Positions 1-7,214 of a stretch of 64,000 bases of DNA are shown here, in pieces (the stretch's first letter is position 1; each line of letters begins with the position of its first letter). The notes below the pieces were generated by a model that did not search any database, was not told the DNA's origin, and worked only from the letters and a program-made list of their open reading frames with translations. The position numbers and the translations under genes were made by a program. Source of the stretch: Sphingomonadales bacterium (GTDB taxonomy: Bacteria > Bacteroidota > Bacteroidia > Flavobacteriales_D > Crocinitomicaceae); the NCBI GenBank assembly GCA_016872115.1, contig VHBC01000001.1:1-64000 (forward strand), read 5' to 3'.

Positions 1-89
1 CCACCTCTTCCCATTTCGAACAGAGAAGTTAAGCCTGCTTGCGCTGATGGTACTGCGGTTTTGATCGTGGGAGAGTAAGTCGATGCCGT
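1..89 (+). rRNA. rrf: 5S ribosomal RNA, 3' portion (5' end outside window)
   Basis: The window opens inside a 5S rRNA. The blocks CCCATTTCGAACAGAGAAGT and TAAGCCTGCTTGCGC match the conserved loop B/C region, and GGGAGAGTAAGTCG matches the loop E/helix IV side. About 20-25 nt of the 5' end are missing, so the rest of an rRNA operon probably lies upstream. The 3' boundary is set just before the T run and terminator and may be off by a few bases. Confidence 0.93.
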
Positions 90-94
90 TTTTT

Positions 95-126
95 AAAGCC
101 TCACAGAAATGTGGGGCTTTTTTTTT
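95..126 (+). terminator. Rho-independent terminator of the rRNA operon
   Basis: A 10-bp stem, AAAGCCTCAC paired with GTGGGGCTTT (one G-T wobble), has a 6-nt loop and is followed by a run of nine T. It lies directly behind the 5S rRNA, so it should end the rRNA transcript. Confidence 0.9.
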
Positions 127-231
127 GATATAGAATTTATCCTGGTTGGTACATCTATTCTGTGGATGTAACCTTTTGACAAGGTAAATTGTTATTATTG
201 TGAAAAGTATTGATTTGCTTAGTTTAGATTT

Positions 232-906
232 ATGACCTTATACCAATTACGCATACGTTTTATTTTTCTTTTCTCGCTTACATTGAATTTTCTTGTTGAA
301 GCTCAGGAAATTACACCGGATGATTCATTTACTATTGATTTATGTTTACCAAATCCGACATCAAATGCGGCTTTTCGTACAATAATGCAGGGATTGGTTC
401 ATGCAAGTACACACTATCAATATGCTTGGAAACCAGGTTTATATTTAGGAGCTGGAGTACACTATAGTTATTTCGCCATAAATGAATTTAGGGTAACTCC
501 TAAAGTATATGGTGGAATTCATTCTGGAGCTGTGTTTATAAAAACCGGTCATGAAAAATTTTGGTCTGAGCGCTTTGGTACCGATATCGGCATTCGGGCT
601 GGCTGGGCCAGAAGCTATATTTCTTCTGATGCGCTTATAGCCCAAAACGCGGCACCACAAATACAAGAAGGCATTTATTGGGAACCAAATCTAAGTCTTA
701 TTTTAACTTCTGATGTGAATCAGAGTTTTAGGCTCACGATTGGCTATCCTTTTTATACACTTTCGTTTTCACCCCAATTAATTGGAATAGAGGGTAATAT
801 GGGTTATGATCCAGCCGAATTTGAACAAAATTCAGCATTTTTAAGTGTAGGTTTTGGCTACACTTATTATTTCAATGGGAAAAAAAGTAGTGTTGAAGAA
901 GATTAG
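232..906 (+). CDS. Hypothetical secreted protein, probable outer-membrane beta-barrel
   Basis: 224 residues with an N-terminal hydrophobic stretch (about 8-24) ending in VEAQ, which looks like a Sec signal peptide. The mature part alternates aromatic and polar residues in short strands (GLYLGAGVHYSYF, FGIDIGIRAGW-like) and ends with FGYTYYF before a short charged tail, as in small porin-like barrels of Bacteroidota. I cannot assign a family or function. It stands alone behind the rRNA terminator. A weak TATTATTG box at 193-200 might be its promoter. Its stop codon overlaps that of the convergent carboxyltransferase gene by 4 nt. Confidence 0.7.
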   Translation: MTLYQLRIRFIFLFSLTLNFLVEAQEITPDDSFTIDLCLPNPTSNAAFRTIMQGLVHASTHYQYAWKPGLYLGAGVHYSYFAINEFRVTPKVYGGIHSGAVFIKTGHEKFWSERFGTDIGIRAGWARSYISSDALIAQNAAPQIQEGIYWEPNLSLILTSDVNQSFRLTIGYPFYTLSFSPQLIGIEGNMGYDPAEFEQNSAFLSVGFGYTYYFNGKKSSVEED

Positions 907-2543
907 GTTTGAATAACGCCAACCTTGTAAGGGTGGAGAAAACCTTCGTGAGCGGCCATTTCTATTCCCATGGATATTACTTTTCTTGTATCAATAGGGT
1001 CAATGATAGCATCAATCCATAATTTACTAGCCGCGTAATACGGCGAAATTGAGGTATCGTATTTAGCTTTAATTTCATCGAGAAGCGCCTTTTCTTTCTT
1101 AGGGTCTATGACCTCACCTTTCGCTTTAAGTTTGGCGATCTCAATTTGCAGCAGGGTTTTCGCTGCAGCTGCACCAGACATGACGGCAATTTCGGCTGTT
1201 GGCCAAGCAACAATTAATCTGGGGTCGTATGCTTTTCCACACATTGCATAATTACCAGCACCGTACGAGTTTCCTACAACAATAGAAAATTTAGGCACCA
1301 CGCTATTGGCCATAGCATTGACCATTTTGGCGCCGTCTTTGATGATACCACCGTGTTCACTTTTGGAACCAACCATAAATCCTGTGACGTCATGTAAAAA
1401 AACGAGAGGTATCTTTTTTTGATTACACAACATAATGAAACGCGCGGCTTTATCTGCACTATCAGAATAAATAACGCCGCCAAATTGCATTTCTCCTTTT
1501 GCATTTTTGACAACTGTGCGGTTATTGGCAATAATGCCGACGCTCCAACCGTCGATACGGGCATAAGTGGTAATAAGTGTTTTACCGAAGTCGGGTTTAT
1601 ACTCGCTCAATGAATTTGCATCGACAATAGTTTGAAGCAGGTCTTTGGTGTGATAGGGTTTTGAGCGATCTGATGGAATAATGCCAAAAGCATCTTGCGG
1701 ATTCTTTGCGGGTGCAATACTTTCTGTACGGTCAAATCCAACTTTGTCTTGTTGTCCGATACGCGACATCAAATCGCGGATTTTAAGTAAGCATTCCTGA
1801 TCGTCGGCTACTTTGTAGTCACAAATCCCAGAGATTTCTGTTTGGGTAGTAGCACCTCCAAGTGTTTCGTTGTCTATATCTTCACCTATAGCTGCTTTTA
1901 CCAAATAAGATCCCGCTAAGAATATTGTACCTGTTTTATCTACAATAAGTGATTCGTCGGACATAATTGGTAGGTAGGCGCCACCAGCTACACAACTTCC
2001 CATGACGGCTGCAATTTGGGTAATTCCCATTGCTGACATTTTAGCGTTGTTTCTGAAAATACGTCCAAAATGTTCTTTATCGGCAAAAATATCTTCTTGC
2101 ATCGGTAAATAGACACCAGCAGAATCGACGAGATAAATAATTGGAAGGTGATTCTCCATGGCAATTTCTTGAGCCCTCAGGTTCTTTTTTCCTGTAATTG
2201 GGAACCAAGCGCCTGCTTTAACGGTAGCATCGTTTGCAACGACAATGCATTGTCTTTGAGAAACATAGCCTATAACGACAACAACTCCTCCCGCAGGGCA
2301 TCCGCCGTGTTCAGCGTACATATTATGGCCCGCCAAAGCACCAATTTCTATGCGTTCGGTATTAGGGTCGAGTAATGCATCAATGCGCTCTCTAGCTGTG
2401 AGTTTGCCGCTTTCGTGCTGTTTGTCGATACGGGCTTGACCGCCACCCAGATGAATTTTTTCAAGTGTTTGTTCAAGCGCTCTGATTTTGAGCCGCATTT
2501 GATCTTCGTTAAAATTGAAGTTGAGTTGTTGTGTTGTTGCCAT
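903..2543 (-). CDS. Acyl-CoA carboxylase carboxyltransferase subunit, methylcrotonyl-CoA carboxylase beta type
   Basis: This subunit transfers carboxyl from carboxybiotin to an acyl-CoA; the methylcrotonyl enzyme acts in leucine breakdown. The 546-residue product has both crotonase-like carboxyltransferase halves. The N half has VANDATVKAG, IYLVDSAGVYLP and GSCVAGGAYLP; the C half has NITGFMVG-like VTGFMVG, KDGAKMV and GNSYGAGNYAMCG. These resemble MCC beta more than propionyl-CoA carboxylase beta. The ORF track starts 25 codons upstream at 2618, but a TATATTTG -7 box lies inside that extension at 2559-2566, so I use the ATG at 2543 (MATTQQLNF). No biotin-carrier or biotin-carboxylase subunit is nearby. 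The exact acyl-CoA substrate is inferred. Confidence 0.88.
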   Translation of the reverse strand: MATTQQLNFNFNEDQMRLKIRALEQTLEKIHLGGGQARIDKQHESGKLTARERIDALLDPNTERIEIGALAGHNMYAEHGGCPAGGVVVVIGYVSQRQCIVVANDATVKAGAWFPITGKKNLRAQEIAMENHLPIIYLVDSAGVYLPMQEDIFADKEHFGRIFRNNAKMSAMGITQIAAVMGSCVAGGAYLPIMSDESLIVDKTGTIFLAGSYLVKAAIGEDIDNETLGGATTQTEISGICDYKVADDQECLLKIRDLMSRIGQQDKVGFDRTESIAPAKNPQDAFGIIPSDRSKPYHTKDLLQTIVDANSLSEYKPDFGKTLITTYARIDGWSVGIIANNRTVVKNAKGEMQFGGVIYSDSADKAARFIMLCNQKKIPLVFLHDVTGFMVGSKSEHGGIIKDGAKMVNAMANSVVPKFSIVVGNSYGAGNYAMCGKAYDPRLIVAWPTAEIAVMSGAAAAKTLLQIEIAKLKAKGEVIDPKKEKALLDEIKAKYDTSISPYYAASKLWIDAIIDPIDTRKVISMGIEMAAHEGFLHPYKVGVIQT

Positions 2544-2558
2544 GTGTTGATTGGGTCT

Positions 2559-2566
2559 CAAATATA
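2559..2566 (-). promoter_or_regulatory. -7 promoter box TATATTTG before the carboxyltransferase gene
   Basis: A perfect match to the Bacteroidota -7 consensus TAnnTTTG on the minus strand, 15 nt upstream of the ATG at 2543. Its position rules against the longer ORF-track start. No clear -33 TTG was found. Confidence 0.55.
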
Positions 2567-2626
2567 CGAAATGTAATCTTCCCTTGCCATGTTTAGTCTT
2601 TTTCCTATTTTCATACAATCAAATAA

Positions 2627-3934
2627 ATGAGCACCTATATGACAAATAAAGATCCACATCAAGGTACTGCGATCAAACCTCAAAAAAACAGACTCACACT
2701 TTATATTTTGGTTGCCATGCTGCTCGGCGGTATTTTGGGTGCTATCATTCACAATGCTTGTGATACTAAAACGGCTGAGCAGTTTAGTACGTATATCAAA
2801 ATTCTGGCAACAATTTTTATACGCTTGGTTCAGATGATTATTGCGCCACTGGTGCTCACGACATTAGTGGTCGGCATTGCTAAACTCGGTGACATCAAAT
2901 CTGTAGGACGCATCGGGGGTAGGGCACTTGCTTGGTTTTTTAGTGCTTCGTTTATTTCGCTACTAATTGGCTTGTTTTGGGTGAATTTTTTGCGTCCAGG
3001 CTATGGTGTCAATTTATCGGGTGTAGATACCTCCACGGCTTCAGAGGTCACAGCCAAAACCCAAGACTTTTCAGTGCAACATTTTGTGGAACACATTTTT
3101 CCTAAATCGGTATTTGAAGCAATGGCTTCAAACGAAATATTGCAAATTGTCATATTCGCCATCTTTTTTGGATTGGCAGCAGCCTCGATAGGTGAAAACG
3201 TAAGGCCAGTTATCAATGCGCTCGATAAAACCTCACACATTATTCTCAAAATGGTGAATTTCGTCATGAAGTTTGCGCCAATCGGTGTTTTCGGCGCCAT
3301 TGCAGGTGTTTTTTCAGTAAAAGATGTCTCTGATTTAATGTTGACCTATACTAAATTCTTTAGTTCTTTCTTGGTAGGGATTGCCTCGTTATGGGTGTTT
3401 TTATTGCTTGTAGGTTATGTCTTTTTAGGGAGTCATTTAAAAACACTCCTCAAGCGCATTGTGAGTCCATTGGTCATTGCGTTTGGCACCACGAGCAGCG
3501 AGGCGGTTTTTCCTAAATTAACCGAAGAGCTGGAGCGTTTTGGCATCAAGGACCGTATTGTTTCTTTCATGCTTCCACTTGGCTACTCCTTCAATTTAGA
3601 TGGGAGCATGATGTACATGACATTTGCAAGTATTTTCATCGCACAAGTTTTTGGTGTGCACTTGGATGGTGGAAGCCAATTAACCATGCTGCTTGTTTTG
3701 ATGTTGACCAGTAAAGGTATTGCAGGTGTGCCCCGTGCCAGTTTAGTGGTGGTAGCCGCCACCTGTGGTATGTTCAATATCCCGATTGAAGGCATTGCTT
3801 TGATCTTACCTATAGATCACTTCTGTGATATGTTCCGCAGTGCAACCAATGTGTTGGGTAATTCTGTTGCTACAGCTGTAGTGGGTAAGTGGGAAGAACC
3901 AAAGGCTTCCTCATTCGTTGTTGAGAAAGGATAG
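2627..3934 (+). CDS. Dicarboxylate/amino acid:cation symporter (DAACS family)
   Basis: An inner-membrane secondary transporter that imports dicarboxylates or acidic amino acids with Na+ or H+. The 435-residue product has about eight hydrophobic segments. It shows the family motifs in the C half: the serine-rich hairpin FGTTSSEAVFP, YSFNLDGSMMY in transmembrane segment 7 and PIDHFCDMFRSATNVLGN in segment 8. A second in-frame ATG at 2639 (MTNKDP) is an equally possible start. The 3' end overlaps the remains of the esterase pseudogene on the other strand by 24 nt. Substrate cannot be read from sequence alone. Confidence 0.9.
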   Translation: MSTYMTNKDPHQGTAIKPQKNRLTLYILVAMLLGGILGAIIHNACDTKTAEQFSTYIKILATIFIRLVQMIIAPLVLTTLVVGIAKLGDIKSVGRIGGRALAWFFSASFISLLIGLFWVNFLRPGYGVNLSGVDTSTASEVTAKTQDFSVQHFVEHIFPKSVFEAMASNEILQIVIFAIFFGLAAASIGENVRPVINALDKTSHIILKMVNFVMKFAPIGVFGAIAGVFSVKDVSDLMLTYTKFFSSFLVGIASLWVFLLLVGYVFLGSHLKTLLKRIVSPLVIAFGTTSSEAVFPKLTEELERFGIKDRIVSFMLPLGYSFNLDGSMMYMTFASIFIAQVFGVHLDGGSQLTMLLVLMLTSKGIAGVPRASLVVVAATCGMFNIPIEGIALILPIDHFCDMFRSATNVLGNSVATAVVGKWEEPKASSFVVEKG

Positions 3935-4343
3935 CAAGGTGGGCGCATGGAGGTCGTGATGACCTTCAAAACGGCTGACTTTAAAACCAAGACTTTTATA
4001 AGTTTTTATTGTGGACTCGATACTTTCCCTATCGAAGTAAGGGTCATTTTCACCAATTGCAAATTGCAACTTTGCACCTTTAGGAAAATCACTTTTGTCG
4101 ATGTCCGGATTCTTTGGTCATCCAAGAGGCCCCAACTCTTCCTGAGCTTCCTTCTAAATAAAAGCGGTGCGGACCTTCTGGTACCACAATTCCCCAATTG
4201 TCATTTAAGATATTGAATTGTCGAAAGAAAAACTGCCCAAGCTGCCCATAGCCATGTAGGGCAAAAATGATTTTATCTTTGCCTTTTAAATCATTTTGAT
4301 AGTACCGTCTTGTTTGCTCAAAAGGAAGGTGCTGTTCAAACAT
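3911..4343 (-). pseudogene. Alpha/beta hydrolase (phospholipase/carboxylesterase family), broken by internal deletion and frameshift
   Basis: The first 80 codons from 4343 read as a normal N-terminus of this esterase family (IIFALHGYGQLG, VVPEGPHRFYLEG, GRVGASWMTKES) and then hit a stop at 4089. From about 4106 downward a different minus-strand frame reads PDIDKSDFPKGAKLQ, then AIGENDPYF with the expected catalytic Asp, then FEGHHDLH with the catalytic His, ending at a TGA at 3911-3913. The middle of the protein, including the GFSQG nucleophile segment (about 60-75 residues judged from family length), is missing. This is therefore an internal deletion with a frame change rather than a point frameshift. 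The start overlaps the upstream cargo gene by 1 nt (TAATG), suggesting it was once translated in tandem. ORF-track entries 3947..4216 and 4006..4197 are shadows of it. Confidence 0.85.
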
Positions 4344-6532
4344 TAGTGCTGTATGAGCAATTTCTTTGACTTGGTTTGACCATTCATTTGTACGCTAACC
4401 AAATAAGAGCCCGCTGCTAAGAATGTGCAATCAACAAATTGGGACGCAGCATGGGTTTTGATTTCACTCAAAATCTTGCCTTGAAGGTCCATAATAATTA
4501 TGGTTTTGGCAGCACCCGAACTGAATTCTAAAGTAAAGCTATCCATGGCTGGATTCGGATTCAGCCCAAACTCAAATTGATTTTCTGTAAGACCAGAAAT
4601 ATCAATACCTACACAATTACAATTGATATCAATGGAGTCGTTGATGGTCAAGGCATTTGCGTCGTCGCAGGGGCTACCGGGCAAAATACACGTTTGGTCA
4701 TCGATATTTGCCAACGGATTGTAGTTACATGCGTTTGGATCCATACAACCACTCACATACAAGGTGCCTACGCAATTACAAAGTGAATCGAGGACATCAT
4801 TGAACGTGTCAGGGTTGTTATCATCGCAAGGTGTGTCTGGATAGATACAAGTGTTGTTATCTACATTTGCCAAGGAGTCGTAAGTACAAGAATTTGGATC
4901 CATACAACCCTCTACAATCAGGATACCTGCACAAAGACAATCAGGATTAATCGAGTCGTTCATGGTGTTCGGGTTGCCGTCGTCGCAAGGTAATCCCGGG
5001 AACAAACAGCTATTGTTATCGACATTTGCAAGTGGGTTGTAATTACACGCAGCTGGGTTCATACAGCCGGGTATTGTTGTAACGAGTTGGCCAGCGCAAA
5101 CGCAATTGGCGTTGGTACTGTCATTAATTGTATTTGGATTGCCGTCATTGCAAGGGGTGTTTGGATACAAACAGCTGCCGTTATTTACGGTTGCAAGACA
5201 GTTGTAATTACATGAAAGTGGGTCTGTACAACCATAAACAGGCGTAGCTGGCCCGTAGGCATAGCGCGCAACGGCGTGCTGCGTATTGGTTTGGGCACTA
5301 AACCCTGCAACTACAATTTTGTTGCCAGGGTAGAGGTCCATGCCGTAAGCGTCGTCCCAGCTTGTGCTAAGTGATGTAATAGTATGTCCGTTTGTACCAA
5401 ATGAAGTTTGCAAGATGCCATTGGCGTTGTATTTAGAAATGATAAAATCACGCACAAATGAGCTAGGTCCGGTAGTGCCACAGGTTAGTAAAGAACCATC
5501 AGGATGAATCAATAATTCATAAGCGCAATCCATTACCGCCACATCTATAATTGAAGTACCTAGGGTGCTTGGGAAGACACCAGAGCCAAACGTGGTTACA
5601 AGTGCTCCATCATTTGTATTTCGGGCTTGAAGAATTAAATCCCAAGGGCCAACGCCATTTTGCCCCGCCATGATCAGTTTTGAGCCGTCGTACTCGATGT
5701 CGAAAAAGCGCGCATTAAAATTCATTGGAATTAAAACGCCATTGCTACCAAAGGCAGCATATGGAACCCCTGTTGCGGATACTTTTGCCAAAAGCGGGTA
5801 ATAAATATTATTAATATAAGCATCTCCACAAATAAAGATGTCATTATTGTTTCCAATGACTGCGCTTTGTCCTGTGCATGAACTACCTGTGGCATTTTGA
5901 AAGGTTGTTGTTCCATTTGTCCCGAAAGTCAAATCAATTTGCCCATTAAAATCGCATTGGGTAAGGGCCAAGCGGTTGGTGCTGAACCCTGGTAATTTAG
6001 AAGAACCTACCAAAATGATTTTATTGTTTTGGATCAGGATTTTACGCGCGTAGTCCTCGCTAGAGCCGATGTCATTATGAAAAAAACCATTGACGCCAAA
6101 AGTTTGATCTAAGGTACCATTGCTGTTTAGGCGCAGCATTGTGAATTGTGGGTTGGCAGCAGTTAAACTTGTGGCACCTGCGATTAAAAGTTGACCACTC
6201 GGCAATAGTTCCATGTCGTAGGCAAAACTCGAGCCGCCCGGCGCGTTATACAAGTAATAGCCGTTTGTTCCGAAGGTATTGTCGATGGTTCCGTCGCAAT
6301 TCAGGCGCACGACAACCATGCCTAAACTAGAGGTCATGCCTGAAGTCCCGCAATAGATCATTTTTCCGTTGGCTAGCGTAACGACATCTTGTGCGTTATC
6401 CATAAAATTGCTGGCAACCGGACCGTAACTTGCATAACCGGTTCCAGAAAAACTTAAATCCAGGCTGCCTGGAGCTTGCGCAAAAGAAGAGACAGAGATT
6501 AATATTGCTAAAATGATGGTAAAAAACTTCAT
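4343..6532 (-). CDS. Secreted delta-60 repeat protein with GCxDPxACNY repeats and T9SS type A sorting domain
   Basis: 729 residues. A signal peptide (about 1-18, ending SSFAQA) is followed by about seven delta-60 repeats over residues 20-430; each pairs an LDxTFGxxG element with a DGKLLxxG-like element (LDQTFGVNGF, IDLTFGTNGT), probably a beta-propeller-like fold. Residues about 434-645 hold four cysteine-rich repeats of the type GCMDPNACNYNPLANIDD followed by a CDDxNPxTxND segment. The C-terminal 80 residues are a T9SS type A sorting domain (LNPNPAMDSFTLEF, GKILSE, AAGSYLVSV, KKLLIQH). The protein should be exported by Sec, cross the outer membrane by T9SS and be anchored or released at the surface. 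Biological role is unknown. Confidence 0.88.
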   Translation of the reverse strand: MKFFTIILAILISVSSFAQAPGSLDLSFSGTGYASYGPVASNFMDNAQDVVTLANGKMIYCGTSGMTSSLGMVVVRLNCDGTIDNTFGTNGYYLYNAPGGSSFAYDMELLPSGQLLIAGATSLTAANPQFTMLRLNSNGTLDQTFGVNGFFHNDIGSSEDYARKILIQNNKIILVGSSKLPGFSTNRLALTQCDFNGQIDLTFGTNGTTTFQNATGSSCTGQSAVIGNNNDIFICGDAYINNIYYPLLAKVSATGVPYAAFGSNGVLIPMNFNARFFDIEYDGSKLIMAGQNGVGPWDLILQARNTNDGALVTTFGSGVFPSTLGTSIIDVAVMDCAYELLIHPDGSLLTCGTTGPSSFVRDFIISKYNANGILQTSFGTNGHTITSLSTSWDDAYGMDLYPGNKIVVAGFSAQTNTQHAVARYAYGPATPVYGCTDPLSCNYNCLATVNNGSCLYPNTPCNDGNPNTINDSTNANCVCAGQLVTTIPGCMNPAACNYNPLANVDNNSCLFPGLPCDDGNPNTMNDSINPDCLCAGILIVEGCMDPNSCTYDSLANVDNNTCIYPDTPCDDNNPDTFNDVLDSLCNCVGTLYVSGCMDPNACNYNPLANIDDQTCILPGSPCDDANALTINDSIDINCNCVGIDISGLTENQFEFGLNPNPAMDSFTLEFSSGAAKTIIIMDLQGKILSEIKTHAASQFVDCTFLAAGSYLVSVQMNGQTKSKKLLIQH
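4604..5233 (-). repeat. Four GCxDPxACNY cysteine repeats inside the delta-60 cargo protein
   Basis: Four imperfect tandem coding repeats begin with GCTDPLSCNY, GCMNPAACNY, GCMDPNSCTY and GCMDPNACNY. Each continues with xxLANVDNxSC and CDDGNPNTxND. A single copy of the same module occurs in the lipoprotein at 35898..36704. Confidence 0.85.
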
Positions 6533-6563
6533 GTTGAATGTTTAGACGTCCTAAATTTACAAC

Positions 6564-6571
6564 TATATTTG
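6564..6571 (+). promoter_or_regulatory. -7 promoter box TATATTTG before the 177-residue gene
   Basis: A perfect TAnnTTTG box. The ORF-track TTG start at 6569 lies inside it, so the GTG at 6575, 3 nt after the box, is the better start. Confidence 0.5.
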
Positions 6572-6574
6572 ACG

Positions 6575-7108
6575 GTGCGAAAATTTCTTCTTTTCGGTTT
6601 TCTTTCAATCTTATTCTATCAATTGATAGGTTTTTTCACTTTTGTGGAAATAGAGCACTACTTCATTCGAAAAGAAAATAAAACGGCGCTCAAGCAAGCT
6701 GTTCCTGAAAATCAGCTCATTTCATTTCATTTTACAATTAAGGAAAGTAAAAAACTGAATTGGGTTAAACCCCATGAATTCAGGCTCAATGGTAGGTTTT
6801 ATGATGTTGTACACAAGCGTAAGATCAAAGGCATTTGGCATTTCAAATGCATTGATGACAAACAAGAAACAGTCTTATTTGAAAAGTTAGCCTATGCAAC
6901 TGCCGATAACCTCGTCAATGCCCCTGATCAGCACCCGATTCATGGCTGGCTTAAGCTTATGAATGAACCAATGGAACCGACTGATTTTTTTAAAATCCAG
7001 TTGAAAAAAAATAAAGCATCCTTTAACAAAACTATCTTTTTTAAGGAAGTAAGAATTCTTGAACCTCAGATAGCAGTCACCGGCCCACCACCCGAAAATC
7101 GAGTTTAA
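6575..7108 (+). CDS. Hypothetical membrane-anchored protein upstream of the TonB receptor
   Basis: About 177 residues from a GTG start. One N-terminal transmembrane segment (FLLFGFLSILFYQLIGFFTF) is followed by a basic, strand-rich domain of about 150 residues with no motif I recognise and a Pro-rich end (TGPPPENRV). The start is inferred from the -7 box at 6564-6571, because the TTG used by the ORF track overlaps that box. The gene runs in the same direction as the TonB-dependent receptor 106 nt downstream, so a link to its function is possible but unproven. No cysteine or metal-binding pattern stands out. Confidence 0.65.
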   Translation: MRKFLLFGFLSILFYQLIGFFTFVEIEHYFIRKENKTALKQAVPENQLISFHFTIKESKKLNWVKPHEFRLNGRFYDVVHKRKIKGIWHFKCIDDKQETVLFEKLAYATADNLVNAPDQHPIHGWLKLMNEPMEPTDFFKIQLKKNKASFNKTIFFKEVRILEPQIAVTGPPPENRV

Positions 7109-7133
7109 ATAGCCACACTACAAAGTAGTAAAA

Positions 7134-7170
7134 AAGCTCATACTTTCTTGTTAAGGAGGTATGAGTGCTT
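7134..7170 (+). promoter_or_regulatory. Hairpin in the region before the TonB-dependent receptor gene
   Basis: CTCATAC pairs with GTATGAG, and AGC/GCT can extend the stem across a small bulge; the loop is 15 nt. No T run follows, so it is not a standard terminator. It could be a leader structure or an operator. Seen in sequence only. Confidence 0.35.
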
Positions 7171-7214
7171 ACGTTCATCGAAATGGATGAAATATTTATT
7201 TAAACTTAACACGA

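Noticed and set aside
3947-4216. 89-residue plus-strand ORF after the symporter
   Set aside because: It is antisense to both pieces of the esterase pseudogene, which carry recognisable family motifs.
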